From assembly GCA_012295275.1 (NCBI GenBank), contig CM022679.1, positions 14,695,842 to 14,729,341 on the forward strand: a stretch of DNA of 33,500 nt. Reading direction: 5' to 3'. This stretch comes from Chrysomallon squamiferum. Its lineage: Eukaryota; Mollusca; Gastropoda; Neomphalida; Peltospiridae. Below, in pieces: positions 1 through 15,200 of this stretch. The first letter of the stretch is position 1. Each line of letters begins with the position of its first letter. The notes beneath the pieces were generated by a model that had not been told where the DNA came from, did not search any database, and worked only from the letters and a program-made list of their open reading frames with translations. The translations under genes and the position numbers were made by a program.

Positions 1-537
1 TTACACTGAGACTTTGTCCAAAAACAAACCGAGTCTTAAAAATATTCAGTGAAAAACAATGATAGGGATCAAGTACAAATAATTATTGAATATATTTTTT
101 AGAACAAGACTTTCTCCTGGCTGTGCTAAAATTGTTGTGTAATATAAATGATGTTTAAAATGTGACTACTTTGAAAATCAAGAGTACAGCCTATAACTTT
201 TCTTAGAATCTGCAATATAAATTCATACTACATTTTTTAAGTATAGATGTACCAAGTACTATAATTATTTATCCTCATTCTGGATAATTACTATTTTCAA
301 AATTAATCAAATATTTAATTTTGCAAATTTGGATTCATCAGATAGGAGTATGGTCTGTACTGTGTAATATGGCACATACTAAAAAAACACAAAAAAAACT
401 GGAACCTTGAATGATATTTCTGATTAACTCTTTAACTGCCTTGCAACATACTGTCTTACTTTAACTGGATTGGTAGATATGTAAGATGACAAAGACAGAT
501 TTTATGAGTCTGGCTGTCACCACAGTGGAATACCTAC
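1..537 (-). other. Intron, partial (downstream of last visible exon)
   Basis: AT-rich intronic sequence following the GTAGGT donor. I see no exon, RNA gene or mobile element here. Confidence 0.8.
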
Positions 538-701
538 CCTTCATGATCTCCTGAATCTCCATCTTCAGTGTGATAACCTCTCGAGTGGTGGAATCGTCGA
601 TGCTGCGAGACACACGATGTATTGTCAGTCTACCATTCTCTACAGCAGCCACATCATCATCCTCCATAAAAATTACTTGATTTGTATGTTCAATGACAGC
701 A
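538..701 (-). CDS. GFPT1: GFAT exon (last visible): end of glutaminase domain and start of linker
   Basis: The exon has 164 nt. It completes the Ser codon, then encodes [20 protein letters not shown], a short variable stretch, and MEIQEIMK. These match the domain-closing strands and the inter-domain linker before the SIS half. The donor is GTAGGT. The next expected coding motif (a QKEI-E-P-E type helix) is not found between 537 and 1, so it lies outside the window. Confidence 0.94.
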
Positions 702-1522
702 CTGGAAAAAAATGAAAATAAATAAAATAAAATAAAATTAATGTTATTTTGATATTATTAATGTATCCTTAAAATCTTTACATTTAGACATGTATAAATG
801 TTTTGACTTGTGTTAAACATAACTTCATCTATAGAAAATAAAAATATAAAATTAAAAAAAATACATTTTACAAATAATTTATTAGAAATGATAAGTAACA
901 GTAACAACATTTATATACTCTTACATTTACATATCAATATTTAACAATGATAAGCACATACCCACAAGACATTGTACTTTTTCTCAGGTTTTTACTTTTT
1001 TTTTATTTCTCCAAAGTAAATATGAAATTCTGTATGTACTACCTTCTTACATATAAGTGCATGTGTATATATACTATTATTATCCATACAAGGAAGAGAT
1101 TAATGTCATTTTAAGTATAATAGAACAACATCAAAAAAGACTGCTGTCAGTGGAAGCCCAACCTTCTTCCCAAAACCAATGTATTTAAAGCAATTTTTTT
1201 TATTATTATTTAGTCAAGTAGAACACATCCTGATTTGTAGATCAGGTTTAAAATCTGCACTTTCGTGACATGAAATACAAGCGGGAAGGTAAAATGATAC
1301 CAGGACACTCGAATACCCATACACCAAAGTCAAATTTATTAACACAGTATGTATCTGTCAAATCTGTCATAATGCAGCACAGTTCTTTCACTATGAGCAG
1401 CTACCCAGTGAATAGCACATTCACATATCAGTGAAATCAATATTGCATCAGTTCTTTCAAAATATTTTATTTTCATAAACAGAATTTGACTTTTCAGTGT
1501 GTGTATGTAGATATATGTTTAT

Positions 1523-1573
<51 letters not shown>

Positions 1574-3805
1574 CCATATATGAAACTTTAAATTTATTTG
1601 TAAGATTAATTATGTGAATAATTAGTCAGATTTGATGTTTTGTTGTATTTGTTTTTTATTAATAATTTTGAATGTTTTATGCATTTTATACATTTAGAGG
1701 CATTATATTTAAAAAAAAAATATATAGATAATGAATGACAAAGTTTATCATATTTAAAAAATATTTACTTTCTAATAAATCATAAATATATATATCATTT
1801 TAAATGTTTTTTTAAAATTTGATTATAGTAATTAATTGTAATTAGAATGATACTAATAATTATTAAATATATTCTTTATTTGCATAATATCTTAAATATG
1901 AAAATGTAAAAAAAAAAAAAATAATAATTAAGATATAACTAAATAAAACTGACAAGTTAAATATAAAAAGATATAAAGCACATACCCACAAAAGATAAAT
2001 ACTTATTAATCATTTAATTTTGTTTAAGTAAATAATTATAATATAATAAATAAATAATAGATAAATAAGCAAGCAAACAATTTTAATCAACTATAAATAA
2101 AACATTAATGAACAAAAAAAAAAAAAAAAAAAAAAAAAACAATAGACAATATTAAAAACTATAAAAATCAATAAATTAACAAATTATAAAACCAAGTATT
2201 TAAAAAAAAAGATAAAAGAAAGAAAAGAAAATTTAAAACAACTGAAATTTGCAGTGTCATGATTTAGCATTTCACAGCATTTATTTTCACCTGGCATCTG
2301 ATGCAAAGAAATATTCGACTTCCTTCTTTGGACCAATCGTGTGGAACTCTGTCTGTGACTCATTTCTTGGAAGAGCACTCGCAAATGTACTTGTCCTTGG
2401 ATCTGCGATTACATAGAGCACCCGGGTTACATATACATATATATTACATGCATGTAATAAAATATCTGTGATATGTCAAGTTGTTATTTGTAATATATAA
2501 TATATTAATGTGTCTAATATTTATTATGAACATACCATAATATTTTAGTGCACCCTTTTAATACATCATGCTGTAATACACATTTTATTATATATCTGAT
2601 ATTTACCTAATGTATAACTAACTATCTGTAATGTAAGTGTGGTAATATATAGTGTTTGTTTATAAAAACACTTATTTTGAAGTATAAACTAGTTATTCAT
2701 ATCTACAATAATTATATCTGACTTGTATTATGTATCTACTATTTGTTATAAAAATACCGTAATATTTTGTATTGTAAATTTGATAATACACATTAACAAT
2801 GATTATATACAATACAATATTATGTATCTAGTATTTGTTATATAATGTATTGTGATATTTTATAGTGTAAATTTGGGATATAGAATTTTTAATGTAATAT
2901 ACTGTGATATTTGGTAGCAAGAGTTTGTAACATATATGACACTTTATAATACATCTATTTTTAATATATTATAATGTAGTATTTTGCATGTCTGCATATA
3001 TGCTATATTTCTATTTGTAATATATAACTGTTTATTGAATATACAACGTTCCACTGTGCATCTATTTTTTATAATAAATATTATATACTGCATTATAAAT
3101 CTTAATATTTTTAATATTACAATGCATCTTGCTATTTGTTATAGATGCTGCATTATACATGTAGAAAAAATACCCTAATTTATTCTTACTATTTTTGTTG
3201 ACAAGTATGTATATTTTATACCACATTAACAAATATTTACAGCATTCTTAGTTTTATTAGGAGTACATGTGTTTTAGACACACGTTTACTTTCATAATGT
3301 AAGTGATACTTATTCTGTACATATCATTTACATTTGTATATTGTGTTTAGCATGGTGATCTCTTATCTCATTACCTGCAACACTACTGAAATTCAAAGAG
3401 ACTTGATATTTAAATTTTATTGCATTTGAAAGTTAATCTTGTTCCTGGATTATCCTGACATTGATAAGATTATCAAGTGAAATGATTATTGAAGTATTTC
3501 TAACAAAAAGTAGGTGTGTAGGGTGTGTGTAGGTGTGTGTGCGTGCGTGTGCACTTGCTTAGAAAATTTAGCAATTACATAAAATAATTATTTAATTTAT
3601 TGTTGTTATTTTTAATTTTTTGGACATCAAACTTTTAGTTATATAAATTTTGTTGGTTATAAAAAAGTGAAATTTTATTTAATTTTATTTAATTTTATTT
3701 TATATAAAATGTTTAAATTCAGAGATGTTAAATGAAAAATGTTAAATGTAATATTAAGTATTTTAAATACCCTTTAGTAAATAATTAAAAACAAATTAAA
3801 AAAAT

Positions 3806-3836
<31 letters not shown>

Positions 3837-4000
3837 CAACAATTAAATGTTTTGTTTATCAAATATGTATTATTACATTTTAATTTTTAATTTATGTTTA
3901 CATTAGTAGGTTAGCAGTTAAGGAATTCAAAGCTTACATGTGCTCAAAATAATGTTAACCATTAATTAGGTTATTATATGTGTGTGTGTGTATATATATG

Positions 4001-4049
<49 letters not shown>

Positions 4050-4244
4050 AGACAGACACAGACAGACACAGACAGACAGACAGACATATACATATATATA
4101 CACATATATATATACATATATACATACACATATACATATATACATATATACATACACATATACATACATACATACATACATCTATACATATATATATATA
4201 TACATATACATATATACATACACATATGTGTGTATGTGTGAGTG

Positions 4245-4288
<44 letters not shown>

Positions 4289-5524
4289 CGTTTTAAGATT
4301 TATCAGTCAACATTTGTGACAAGAAAAACATTTTATAAAATTATTTGAGTATTTTGTTATTTAACCCTCACTATTAACAATCTGCACCACCCAAACCTAA
4401 CACAAAATATCTTGACTACCAGTATTATTTATTTTAAAGATATTTACAATAATAATAATAATACTAAAAATAAATAAAACTGACAAATTTGTTCTTCACA
4501 AAACAAAAAGAAAACATCTTTATATTTTATTAAAATGATTTAAATAATAATATTATTATTATGATTATTGGGGCTGTGAGTAGTATGCAAAGAAAACAGA
4601 TTAATAAAGAATCAGATACACAGAAAAAACAAAATTAAATTTATAATTAATTATAATGAAAATATTAAAATAAAAAATAATTACAAAAAGATTTAATATT
4701 TATAAACAATAATAATATAAATAATAATAATAATAATGATAATAATAATAAAGATTTCATTTAAAAAAAAAAAAAATTTTTTTTAAACTAAACGAAAGAA
4801 AAAACAAATTTGGATTTAATTAACAAACTAGAAATACATTAATAACTTTGCTACCCATGTTTGGGTTTCATTGCTAATAGATCTGTAAAGCAAGAAGTAT
4901 TAAGATGAAGAGATAAAATACTGGTGTACACTGTATATAATACATTATGCTAAGCTAAGCAGGCAAAAGGCATATTAGAGCAATGCTTTTTTTTCTATTC
5001 TTATTAGCAGTCAGACAACTGTTAGACCACTGCAGTTACCACATACAATTACTCTACTGTCACAAACTATTACCCAAACCTATCATCAACTGAACAAACA
5101 TTCAATGCTTGTTACCATTATGCACTGCTTCCTTGTTATATAGCCCTGCCCATTACTAATGCTTATTTCAATACTTTGGCTTTACATAAACTCCATGACT
5201 AACAAATTTTACAAATAATGCAGCTGTCTTTTCACCGTTGCTTATAAAACACATATGAAAGCTTTTACCCTGACCAGTGCCTACCAGAGTTTTGTCATTT
5301 TTAATTTAAAAAAAAAAAAAAAAAAAAAGTGCATGATGCCCTATTAAATGCCTATTGCCTTTGTTTGTTCAGAATCTCGTTTGGTTAATGCCCTTTTCAG
5401 TGATATCACTTATTAAATTAATACCTATACTGAAATACAATTACTAAACCTGAATTAAAGATAAATCAATAAAAAAAGAAAATATATATAAAATCCTGTT
5501 ATTACTCTAATCAAATATTTAGTG

Positions 5525-5618
<94 letters not shown>

Positions 5619-8600
5619 GTAAAATTAAAACAAAAATAAAGTAAGTTAACTGATACAAAACTAAAAATTTATTTTGCTGATTAGTTTAATTAAATTACTT
5701 ATTAGTATGTTACTGCAAAATAAATATTTGTTCTTTTGTAATAGATTTTTTGTTTTATCACTGAATATGTTATGGCAAAAGAAATTATAGAAAGATTCTT
5801 TGTTTATTTGTAACAAATGTGGCTACACATTTTGGATTATAATAGCCAACATTAAGCAGCAAAACTCAGATAAAATCAAATACCTTCAGAATTCACCAGA
5901 CTTTTATTGCATGTATCTGCATGCACAAAAATAAAACATTAACAGTGTGTAACAATGTTAGACATCAAAGACATTAATTTACCTGTTGTTAATAATAGTA
6001 ATATATAACATTAAAATAATTTCATTCACCTAGTAATAGTAATAAAACAAATATATTAACTTCCGTTACCTATTAATAATAATTATTATAATAGTTAATA
6101 AAAATATATATTATAGAATAATTTGATTACCCTGTTAATAGTATTAATAGCTGTTAAAATAGAAAATATTTATTAATCTAATTTCATTCATTTGTATTAA
6201 TAATAATAATAACATTAGTTAAAAAGTACAGTAGGTTCATTTAAATGTTAGTAATACATAATCATAAAAATATTTCTACAGTTACATCTTCAAATAATTT
6301 TTGCATTTTGTACAACATAAAATTTGAGAAATTATTCTGTTACTGAAAGTAAATGAAAATTAACCATTAACCTCTAAGTTATATAAAAAATTACGAGAAA
6401 AAACATTTAATTATGACTAAATAACATAGCAAATTATAAATATATATAAAAAAAACAAAAAAAAACATTTAACACAGCAAATGATAAAATCACAGATAAT
6501 GTTAATGGGTAGGTTGTACAATAAATTATAGACAATTATTAACTACACTGATCATTATGTAGTAAATTATAAATATATTATTACCCACTATAAACTATAA
6601 ATAATTATAAACAACTACATTATAAATAATTACTACTGCTTTATTCCAAAAGTGTAAACAAATAAATAATAAATCTTTAATGAAAACAACATTTGCTATT
6701 AACATTATGTCAGTAACACACTTTCTTGTAAAGTTGACCAACCTTCATGGGTTTAGCTAATATCATTATATGGTTTTCACCATCCACAACTGAAGAATAT
6801 TTTTAACAAGTAAATGGTGCTCTTATGGTGGCATATGGTGTACTAGAATAGTGCAGTGAGTATGATTTGCATGGATTTTAGTAGTTCATAGCAGGTGAGA
6901 TTTCAAGTTATGAACAGATTAAAATTACATCATTTTATGTTACATCCTGAACAGCCATATTTTTTGCATTTCCAAACTGTATGCTGGAACCATATACCCC
7001 CACATAAGATGGGCCAGTTATATAATAATATAATAGAAAGCAAACCCATAGCTGTGATTTCATGAGCTGCTTTAACTGAATAACAGCAAGGGTTATTTTA
7101 TACTTTTCATCTTAAAGAGAGTATTCATTACAGACACAGTTCAGCATCGTGAATAAACTGAAAAGATTTGATATTTGTATCTGTCACTCCTCAGGTTTCT
7201 AACTCAAAAAAATGATCTGATTTTCCTTACATGCATTACCCATGTAAAATAATCAAGTAACAGAAAATGAAAATCATAATAATAAATGATAATAAATGAG
7301 CAAATATCTCCATTATTAACAACAGAATATAATCAAAATATTAAAAACTGCACTTCCTTTCACTACCTGTCTAATTTAATCAAAAGATAAAAAAGTAACT
7401 AACAAACACACAACTTCTCCTTATTAACCATCTATTATAAAAATACTGAAAATTGTAAATAAACAAACAATAACCATCCTTATATTAACCATGGTATATA
7501 ATCAAAACAAGCACCTTCCCCATTTTAACCATATAATGAAAATATTGAACAAAGATACTTGTACTACTGTCAGAATTTTTTTTTTATTTTAACAGAAAGT
7601 AAAGAATCATAAATAATTTTCTAAAGTGTATCTATTTGAAGTGTTTTTTAAGCAATGCTGAAGTCTGTTCAGGCAAACTGTAGCATTTATGGCTGTCCTG
7701 GATTAAATGATATATTATACATATGCTCAGTATATTCTACATGTAATAAAGTCATAAAAGAAAGATCATGGTGTTTTTTTATGACTTCACTTTTCCCATA
7801 TCAATACACAGAATAAATATTAACATAAACTGTATTTTAATGTCAATAGATAAATATTTATCTGTTCACATGGCCAGCAACATTGAAATGAAAGCTGTAT
7901 ATTGTGATATATACAAATATATTTTATTTTTATTTATTTTTTTATTTTTTTTTATTTTTTTACACACACTTTAGCAAGGTATCCCATCTTATACATTTTA
8001 TTTGCTCAGTTTCTTCTCATTTTTTTCATACAGATCTGTATTTGAATTAAATTTTATGTTAAAGGCTTTGTAAACTTATGTTTTACCATTATCATCTAAA
8101 TATAGTTTTATTTTTTTAAAAGCAAGAAATACTTTTGCATACAAACAAAAAAATATTAAAGGAAAGGAAAGAAAGAAAAAATTAAAAGTGGTAAAAAAAA
8201 AAAAAGACTTGAACAACACGGTCAGTGCCCATATATTTAAACATGATATGTGATATTTCATATGACAATGTGAAATTTTAAAAATATTGTAAACAGACAC
8301 ACCTCTTCAGTGTGTGAGACAAAGTAAACAGTCTTCAGTTACACCAGGACATTGCTCATTTCTACCTAAACGCAGATAACAAATTAAATCCCAGATCAAG
8401 ACATCTGAAGCAAAGTTTGAAGCTCAAAATAAGCCTTCTGTGTAACTTGTAACTTTATATTTTCAAGGTCTGTTCTAGTTTAGATTATCACTTTTTCACA
8501 GACAGGAAAGCACATACCAAGCACATTGATAAACTTAAGAAATAGCAGTTAACCTAACAGGACAAACTACAGAATCTGTTCTCTATCTCAAACCTGCGTC

Positions 8601-10103
8601 TTCAACTGCAGACTGCTTCCACGAGGGACAGGTTTAAAGAAACAAGACCAGAACAAATATAAAATAAAATAAAATAAAATCAGTCTAACTGGGTAGCAGA
8701 CAGCATTAATTACACAAAGTTATTACAATAATGTGAGCCTATTTCAATGACAACATCTTCTGTGGTTCAATTGATACAAAATTATTAATAAAATAAATTC
8801 AAAAAAATAAGAGTAAAATGTTTCATACAAACAACAAATATAGAAGAAACACACACAAAAAGGACTATGGGGAAAAAACCCACAATATTTAAATATGAGA
8901 ATAAAGTTTACTTAAATTTCAATTCATTTGAAACAAAGGTTCTTACACATACAAAATTAAAAATTATACATTAATGGGCTCTATCATCATTTAGCATTGA
9001 TCAATTTTTTTTACATACACCTTCCAATAAAGTAGCAAAAACCATAGCTTTTTATAAAAAGAGTTCTGTGACACTGACATGACTGGAAAATGGTTTGTAA
9101 GGTACACCAAGAAAGAATGACCCTATAATGCATCTTGTCACTGGTTATTCAGTTACAGACTATGCTCAGTAAAATAATGAAAAAATAAAAAGCAAAAGAA
9201 CATTTTAAAAAGAGTAAAATGAAGAACTAGAAGATCTCTGAATAGAAGGCAGGCAGTGTGTGTGAGACGTGAGATATGTCAGGTGACAATGTCAAGATTT
9301 TAAAATATCGTAAACAAACACCTTTAGCCTTTGAAACAAAGCCAGTAATCTTCTGTTACACCGTCATAGTGTTAGTTTCCACATGAATTCAAATGACAAA
9401 TAATAAATCTCCAGTTGACATAAAACACAAATAAATCTTTGGCTGAATTGGATCTTGTTAAGTCTCTTGCAGTTTCATATTTTCAGTTACCTTTAAAATT
9501 TATCTGTAAATCTTGGTCAATATCAAGCAAGTTTTTAAAATTACTTCCTTGTGATGCTTCTAGTGCAGCTGTAATCATTAGTACAGAAGTAACACTAGCT
9601 GTGTGGAATAAGAAATATGTGTTGTAACACTTGTTGTTAGGGCAAAATTATATTAAAATTGTTATTATTATTATTATTATTATACATTTGAGTTAAAACT
9701 GTTTACCAGAAAATAGAAACAAACTTTGCAATTAAAAAAAAAAAAACCAACAACCTGATACAAATTCTGCTAAGCAGAACTGAAAAGTTTACATTCAAAA
9801 ATTAGAAATTGAAATCTGCTATGCAAATCAAGAAATTAAGTCTTTACCATAAAAAATAAGATGATTCTTTGCTTTTAGTAACCAAAAATAGAAACTTAGA
9901 TTTTTAGACTTTACAATCAGAAAACAAATTAAAACTGTTCTGAAAACACTGAGAACTTCAAAATAAGAAATAGAAATTGAGACTTTACTATCAGAAACCA
10001 AAAACTGACACTTTACTCAGAAAACAGAATTGAAAATTTTATAATCAGAAGCCAGGAATTGAGACATATAACCAGGACTACTTTTATGCAACTGTATATT
10101 CAA

Positions 10104-10139
<36 letters not shown>

Positions 10140-12152
10140 TTTTCCCAAACATGTAAATACAAAAACATCTAACTCACAACTTCATCCAGAACAGGCTACC
10201 ACCTTAATGACTCATCCAAAATATCACCAGTGAAAACGTCCATTAAGCCCACTCAACACAAAGAGTGCAAACTGATAATGCATTAATTGTTTGGTGACAT
10301 GACATCTCAGTAAACTTTTTACATTGAAAGTTGTATACATCTCAATAACAGTCACAAACATACTTGTAACTGAAGAAGGCTTGACATTACACATCTTTCA
10401 AGTATTAGTTTTTGTTACTGTGTAAATTAGATTTTCCATTAATTAAGAAAATTAAAATACAAAAAGATTTGTCTACATCAAGACAAATTATAGTCAGTCT
10501 GCCTTATACATGGGTCTGGCAACTATGGTTTAGACTGACCATAGTCTAAAAATATATTTGAAAATTATTGTACAAAATATTGTATTTTTGTGGTGCTATC
10601 TGAGATGCTGGAATACTGCATTCAGTATGTTGTATGTGGGCTTTATTGGTAGAACCTTTACCTTGGATTTCATGTAATAACCATGTATATGGTAAAATTA
10701 TGCAAGTGTATTATACAAGTGTCCTTAACAGATATTTTGCACATCTTTTGTGTGTGTCCTTGGTCGATATACAAACACCTAAGCTGGGCTGACTGTACCT
10801 TCAGTACAACATTAAAAGGTTATTTTGTTCAACAAATAACATGCATAATTACATTTAATATTGCATTAACAAAATTATTTTATTCATCAAATATCATTCT
10901 ATGTTTCAACAAGTAAACATGCATATATTTCTTTATATTTTATGTACATACAAAGATCTAAGATGTTTTGTCAAGAGATATCAATATTAAAAAATGTTTG
11001 GACTATAAAAACAACATTATGACATGTGAGGATGTATGAAGTGTGTAATAAATGTAGACATATTTGTGTGTGGGGAGGCACATTTGTGTGTTGTATGTGA
11101 TTATAAATGTTAATAGCATACAGATTAATAAACATAATTCATGCAATAAATCTTGCAAATATACAAATGTTTATTAAAAATGTGAATATATTACTACAAA
11201 TATACAAATTAACAAAAAAAGAATATAAATGAAAACTGACCTTTGCTGTAGAGAACTGGAATGTGATCAGTGGTCAGTTTGGCTGCAGTTTTCACACCAA
11301 TCAGCAGTGGACTGCCTCGACTGTCAAAATAAATACATTTTTAATGAAATACAATTTTAAACTAGAGCACATTTGAAATATTGAAACATATCAATAACAG
11401 CATCAGAAAAAGATAAAAAAATTTAAACATAAATACAGGAGAGTATGAAAATCAAATAAATACAAAAAATATATTTGAAGTTTCAATAATTTTGAACAAG
11501 AAGAGTCTACATTTATCCTCTGTATTAGAAACAACAGTCAGGTCACTGTATTTTATTTATTTTCAATATTAATTAAAATAATGGAAACAAATGTATAATG
11601 AAAAAATGGATAAAACAAATTAATTTGTAAAACAAACAACCCTAAAAAATATTTTAAAAACAAATAAAGCAGATTCACACATGTTGAATATTAATATTTG
11701 TTGTCTTTTTTTTCCTAGTTAAAAATAAGAAAAATAAATACATTCAGTTATAACATGATGATCAAGAGCTGACAACACTTACCGTGTGGCAATGATTTCA
11801 CCAGGAAAGTGAGTACTCATGATGGCCATGGCAAAAGCACCTTCCTGAAACACACAAGAGTAAATATTGTCAGGGATTTGATACAACATGTAAGATTAAC
11901 TAGGATTACACTCTTGAGTTTGTCGCAGCCTGTAGTAGTTCACTTGCAGACAGAATTCTTGGATCCATTCTACTTAGTCGGTGAACTCTGTGGCCTGTTT
12001 TTAACTTCTAGTCAATGTAAGAGTATGTTACACAGACAAATAAGCAACTGGATGTTCAAACTAATTTCATCATTCAGTTCATTTTGTTACCAATATTAAA
12101 ATTCATAAATCTGAAATAAAATATACTTTTTTTGTAGGTGATGCTTTAATTA

Positions 12153-12203
<51 letters not shown>

Positions 12204-15200
12204 GCTGTTCTCATTTTATTTTCTATCTATGAGGAGCTTAATATAAAATGTGATAAGTGATTAACTCTGTATACCCTATAGGAATGTACTTTCATACAGA
12301 ATATTCCTTACTGCTAATTTGATATGAGAAGCCCATTAAATGAATAATAATAATTTATGTGTGATGAAGTTGGCATTGTGTATTAAAAATTCACTATTTT
12401 TCATCTGGCCATTATGAAATAAATATTTAATATTTATATAAGCCTTGAGAAAAACACCATTCTAAGATATAAATGTCTCATGATTATTCTGGTAGAACTG
12501 TCATACATCTATTTAACTATACACCAAATTCTATTTATTTGTAAAATTGTTTTGTTTACAAGTTGATAATATTCTCATAAAAAATGTCATCAGTAAAATA
12601 TTACCTTTAAAAAACAAATAATTAAAAAAATAATAATTCTGAAATAAAACCCCCAATAAATTAACAGATTAAATAAACAGAACAAAAACATTTTACAAAT
12701 AACAAATAAACACACTTCAACTTTCTTTGTCTTTTTGCTACGAATTTTGCAGTAAAATATCATTAAATGAAATGAACATAAGGTAAACTGTGATACTAGA
12801 ATGTTCAACTACAGGACAAAAAGATCAATGTTCTCTAGAAAAATCTTGCAATTTGTTCATGAAAAGAGAAGTTTTCTTTAACAAATATAATTTTTTCACA
12901 GTCTGGAGTCAAACTGAAATCTCAGACACCTGTGTCACAAGACAAACAATGAGTACAGAGCTGGAATTAATTTTTAATCAGTTAGCCAATAGAAAGCAGA
13001 CTAACATGTGGTCCAACCAATCAGATTATTTGTTATAAATGATACTTTTGTTTGTTCAAGGGCAACCAGGTCTAATTTCCTGCTTTGTAACAGTTTGTTA
13101 TGGACTTTGTGTTTGTCAAAGAAACTTCTTTTTTAAATGACATTACAAATTTTTAAACACTGTACATTTTTGTGTTCTGAATAGCTTGGCAGAACATTAA
13201 TAGCAGTGACTTTGTATTAGACTGAATGAAGTGGAAAATCTAATAGCCTAAATTTGTATAAATAATTTTAGTTTAACTAAACTTTATTAATAATAAAATA
13301 TGAAAGTAAAAAAAAAAATTGCCATTGTTTCTAGATTTTCAGGAATAATTATAAGGTCAAAAAATTTGTTTTCATTATTAGTTCTAAAAATTCATTATTA
13401 CTACAGTTTATATTCAAGATTTATGCTTAATATTTATCAAGTCAACAATTTTTATATAATTATGAAATAATCTGAATTACAATTATTCCAGTTTAGATTA
13501 TAGATGTAAATTAGTAAAATCATTTGTTTAGTGTTATTAAAATGCTTATGAATTATTAAAACTGTTGGTATTAAAGTTATTAGAACATTTATTAAAATTA
13601 ATTATTTCAACTTTTAATACATACAAATACACTGACAGGTCATTAACAATGAACTGAAAACACTCACCAGCTGTTGAATAGCCATCTCCACCAGCTCTCG
13701 GAAGGAAACCTTCGTATTCTTGTGTTTCTCATAAAGATGTTTGACAAGTTTGACAAACACCTCTGTGTCGGTCTCAGACTCAAAACGATGTCCTTTGCCG
13801 ATCTAAAAACATAAATAATAATAATAATAATAATAATAATGATGATTCTATTTTTATCATCACCATCACCATCATCATCATCATCAATAATGATACCTTA
13901 TTCAAAGTATTGTATATTACTGAAATTTTAGTGATAACAAAACCAAAGCATATTCAGCTGGTAACAAAGAATGAAATGAAAATAAGCTGTATATTCTGAG
14001 CTCAATACACAATTTCTATCACTTTTCAGAATATATCAATCTGTGTGCTTGTTTAACAATAATTGGTTTCCCCTGTTGCGAAGATTACAGGCTATTTATT
14101 TTGTGTCAAAATTATTTTAAAACTCATTTGTGGTGTTAGGAATCTGGAAGATTCAGGGGGAAAAACAAAATAAAAAATCACACCAATAATGAGTATTCAA
14201 ATCCAGGAATGGAGTGGATACTGTAAGTAAAAGTCTGAAAAATCAGGACAGTTCTGGAATTTCAGCTGCAGACAATTACTCAGGTGACTATCTCAACACA
14301 CAGATTTAATTATTACTGAAGAGAAGTAAACCAGTGCTTGAATATGATGACTATGTAACTGTGCAAGAATTTGAAGACAATTTGTATTTAAAAAGAAGAG
14401 CATCACAGCTCGAACCACATTTAAGATATTTTATTAATGACATGTGAACATTTTGTAAAAAGATACAATACTAAAACACTGGGATGGGTGGGGGGATTAT
14501 GGCAGGAATGTTGAAACTATAAATGTAAGAAAAATTGTATTTCGAAAAACAGCTGTGTTACAAAGATGATTGATTTGATTAACTGATTGGTTATTGACAT
14601 CCCAGAACTATTTAAAAAAAAAAAAAATGAAATTTAAAAAACAACTGAAAAAATTGGCTATTGGGTATCATATTATGCTGACAAAAGAAAAAATTAATAA
14701 AAAAATGAGACAATTTTCATCATTTCTGCTTATTTCAAAATAACAATGTTTTCCCTGTTTGCAAGGAACTGATTTTCTGTTTTTTCTCTATTATATTTTG
14801 TGCAAAAATTATTTTGTAAGTGTCACATGGGTTACAAATCTGGAAGGTTTCATAAAACAAAACATTAAACTGATAAATGAGTGTATTCAGACAGATCCAG
14901 GTGTGTGGATCCGGGAATGAAAGTGGATACTAAAGTAGATAAAGGCGTGTCATGTCAAACAAACTGTAACTTGAAACTAATCTAATATTATCAGTGGCAA
15001 ACCAGGAAAAGTACTTTAATTTCATTTGCAGCTAATGATATGGGTTACTATCTCTGATATGGATTTTATATCACTGAAGAAAATCAAAGCAAACTAGCAT
15101 TAGGATGATGAATATGTAAAGGTGCAAAAATATTTCTATTTAAAAAAGACAGAATATTACAACTCAATGCAGTTAAGGACTGAAGATCATTATTTGAAAA

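Larger units (their letters stand above)
702..2290 (-). other. Intron, complete (1.6 kb)
   Basis: This GT-AG intron has no coding signal. It contains a GT microsatellite near 1550 and poly(A) runs, including 2114-2139. The stretch around 1240-1450 is less AT-rich but unrecognised. Confidence 0.85.
2403..11240 (-). other. Intron, complete (8.8 kb)
   Basis: A long GT-AG intron between the DHIPVLYSK exon and the variable-loop exon. It contains no recognised gene on either strand. It is dominated by microsatellites, poly(A) runs and degenerate tandem or duplicated blocks, listed separately. Stretches around 4840-5270, 6700-7200 and 10150-10900 are less repetitive but show nothing I can name. Confidence 0.85.

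Noticed and set aside
1-537. Next GFAT exon (start of the isomerase half) in the left-hand edge
   Set aside because: No stretch on the minus strand encodes the expected motif with a usable acceptor.
3955-4348. Several overlapping open frames on both strands made of IY, HT and CV repeats
   Set aside because: They are translations of the compound microsatellite and have no gene-like composition.
5455-5658. Minus-strand open frame rich in Tyr and Phe
   Set aside because: It is the translation of the poly(A) and TAA microsatellite.
10106-10136. Poly(A) run as a retroposon tail
   Set aside because: No SINE or LINE body or target-site duplication could be identified beside it, and A-runs are common throughout the window.
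11809-12099. 96-codon plus-strand open frame starting within a GFAT exon
   Set aside because: It starts antisense to a clear exon, runs into intron, and shows no motif.
12790-13038. 82-codon plus-strand open frame in an intron
   Set aside because: No conserved motif or supporting splice structure; length is compatible with chance in a less AT-rich block.
13801-13900. CRISPR-like array suggested by regular short repeats
   Set aside because: These are AAT and CAT microsatellites without spacers, in eukaryotic intron sequence.
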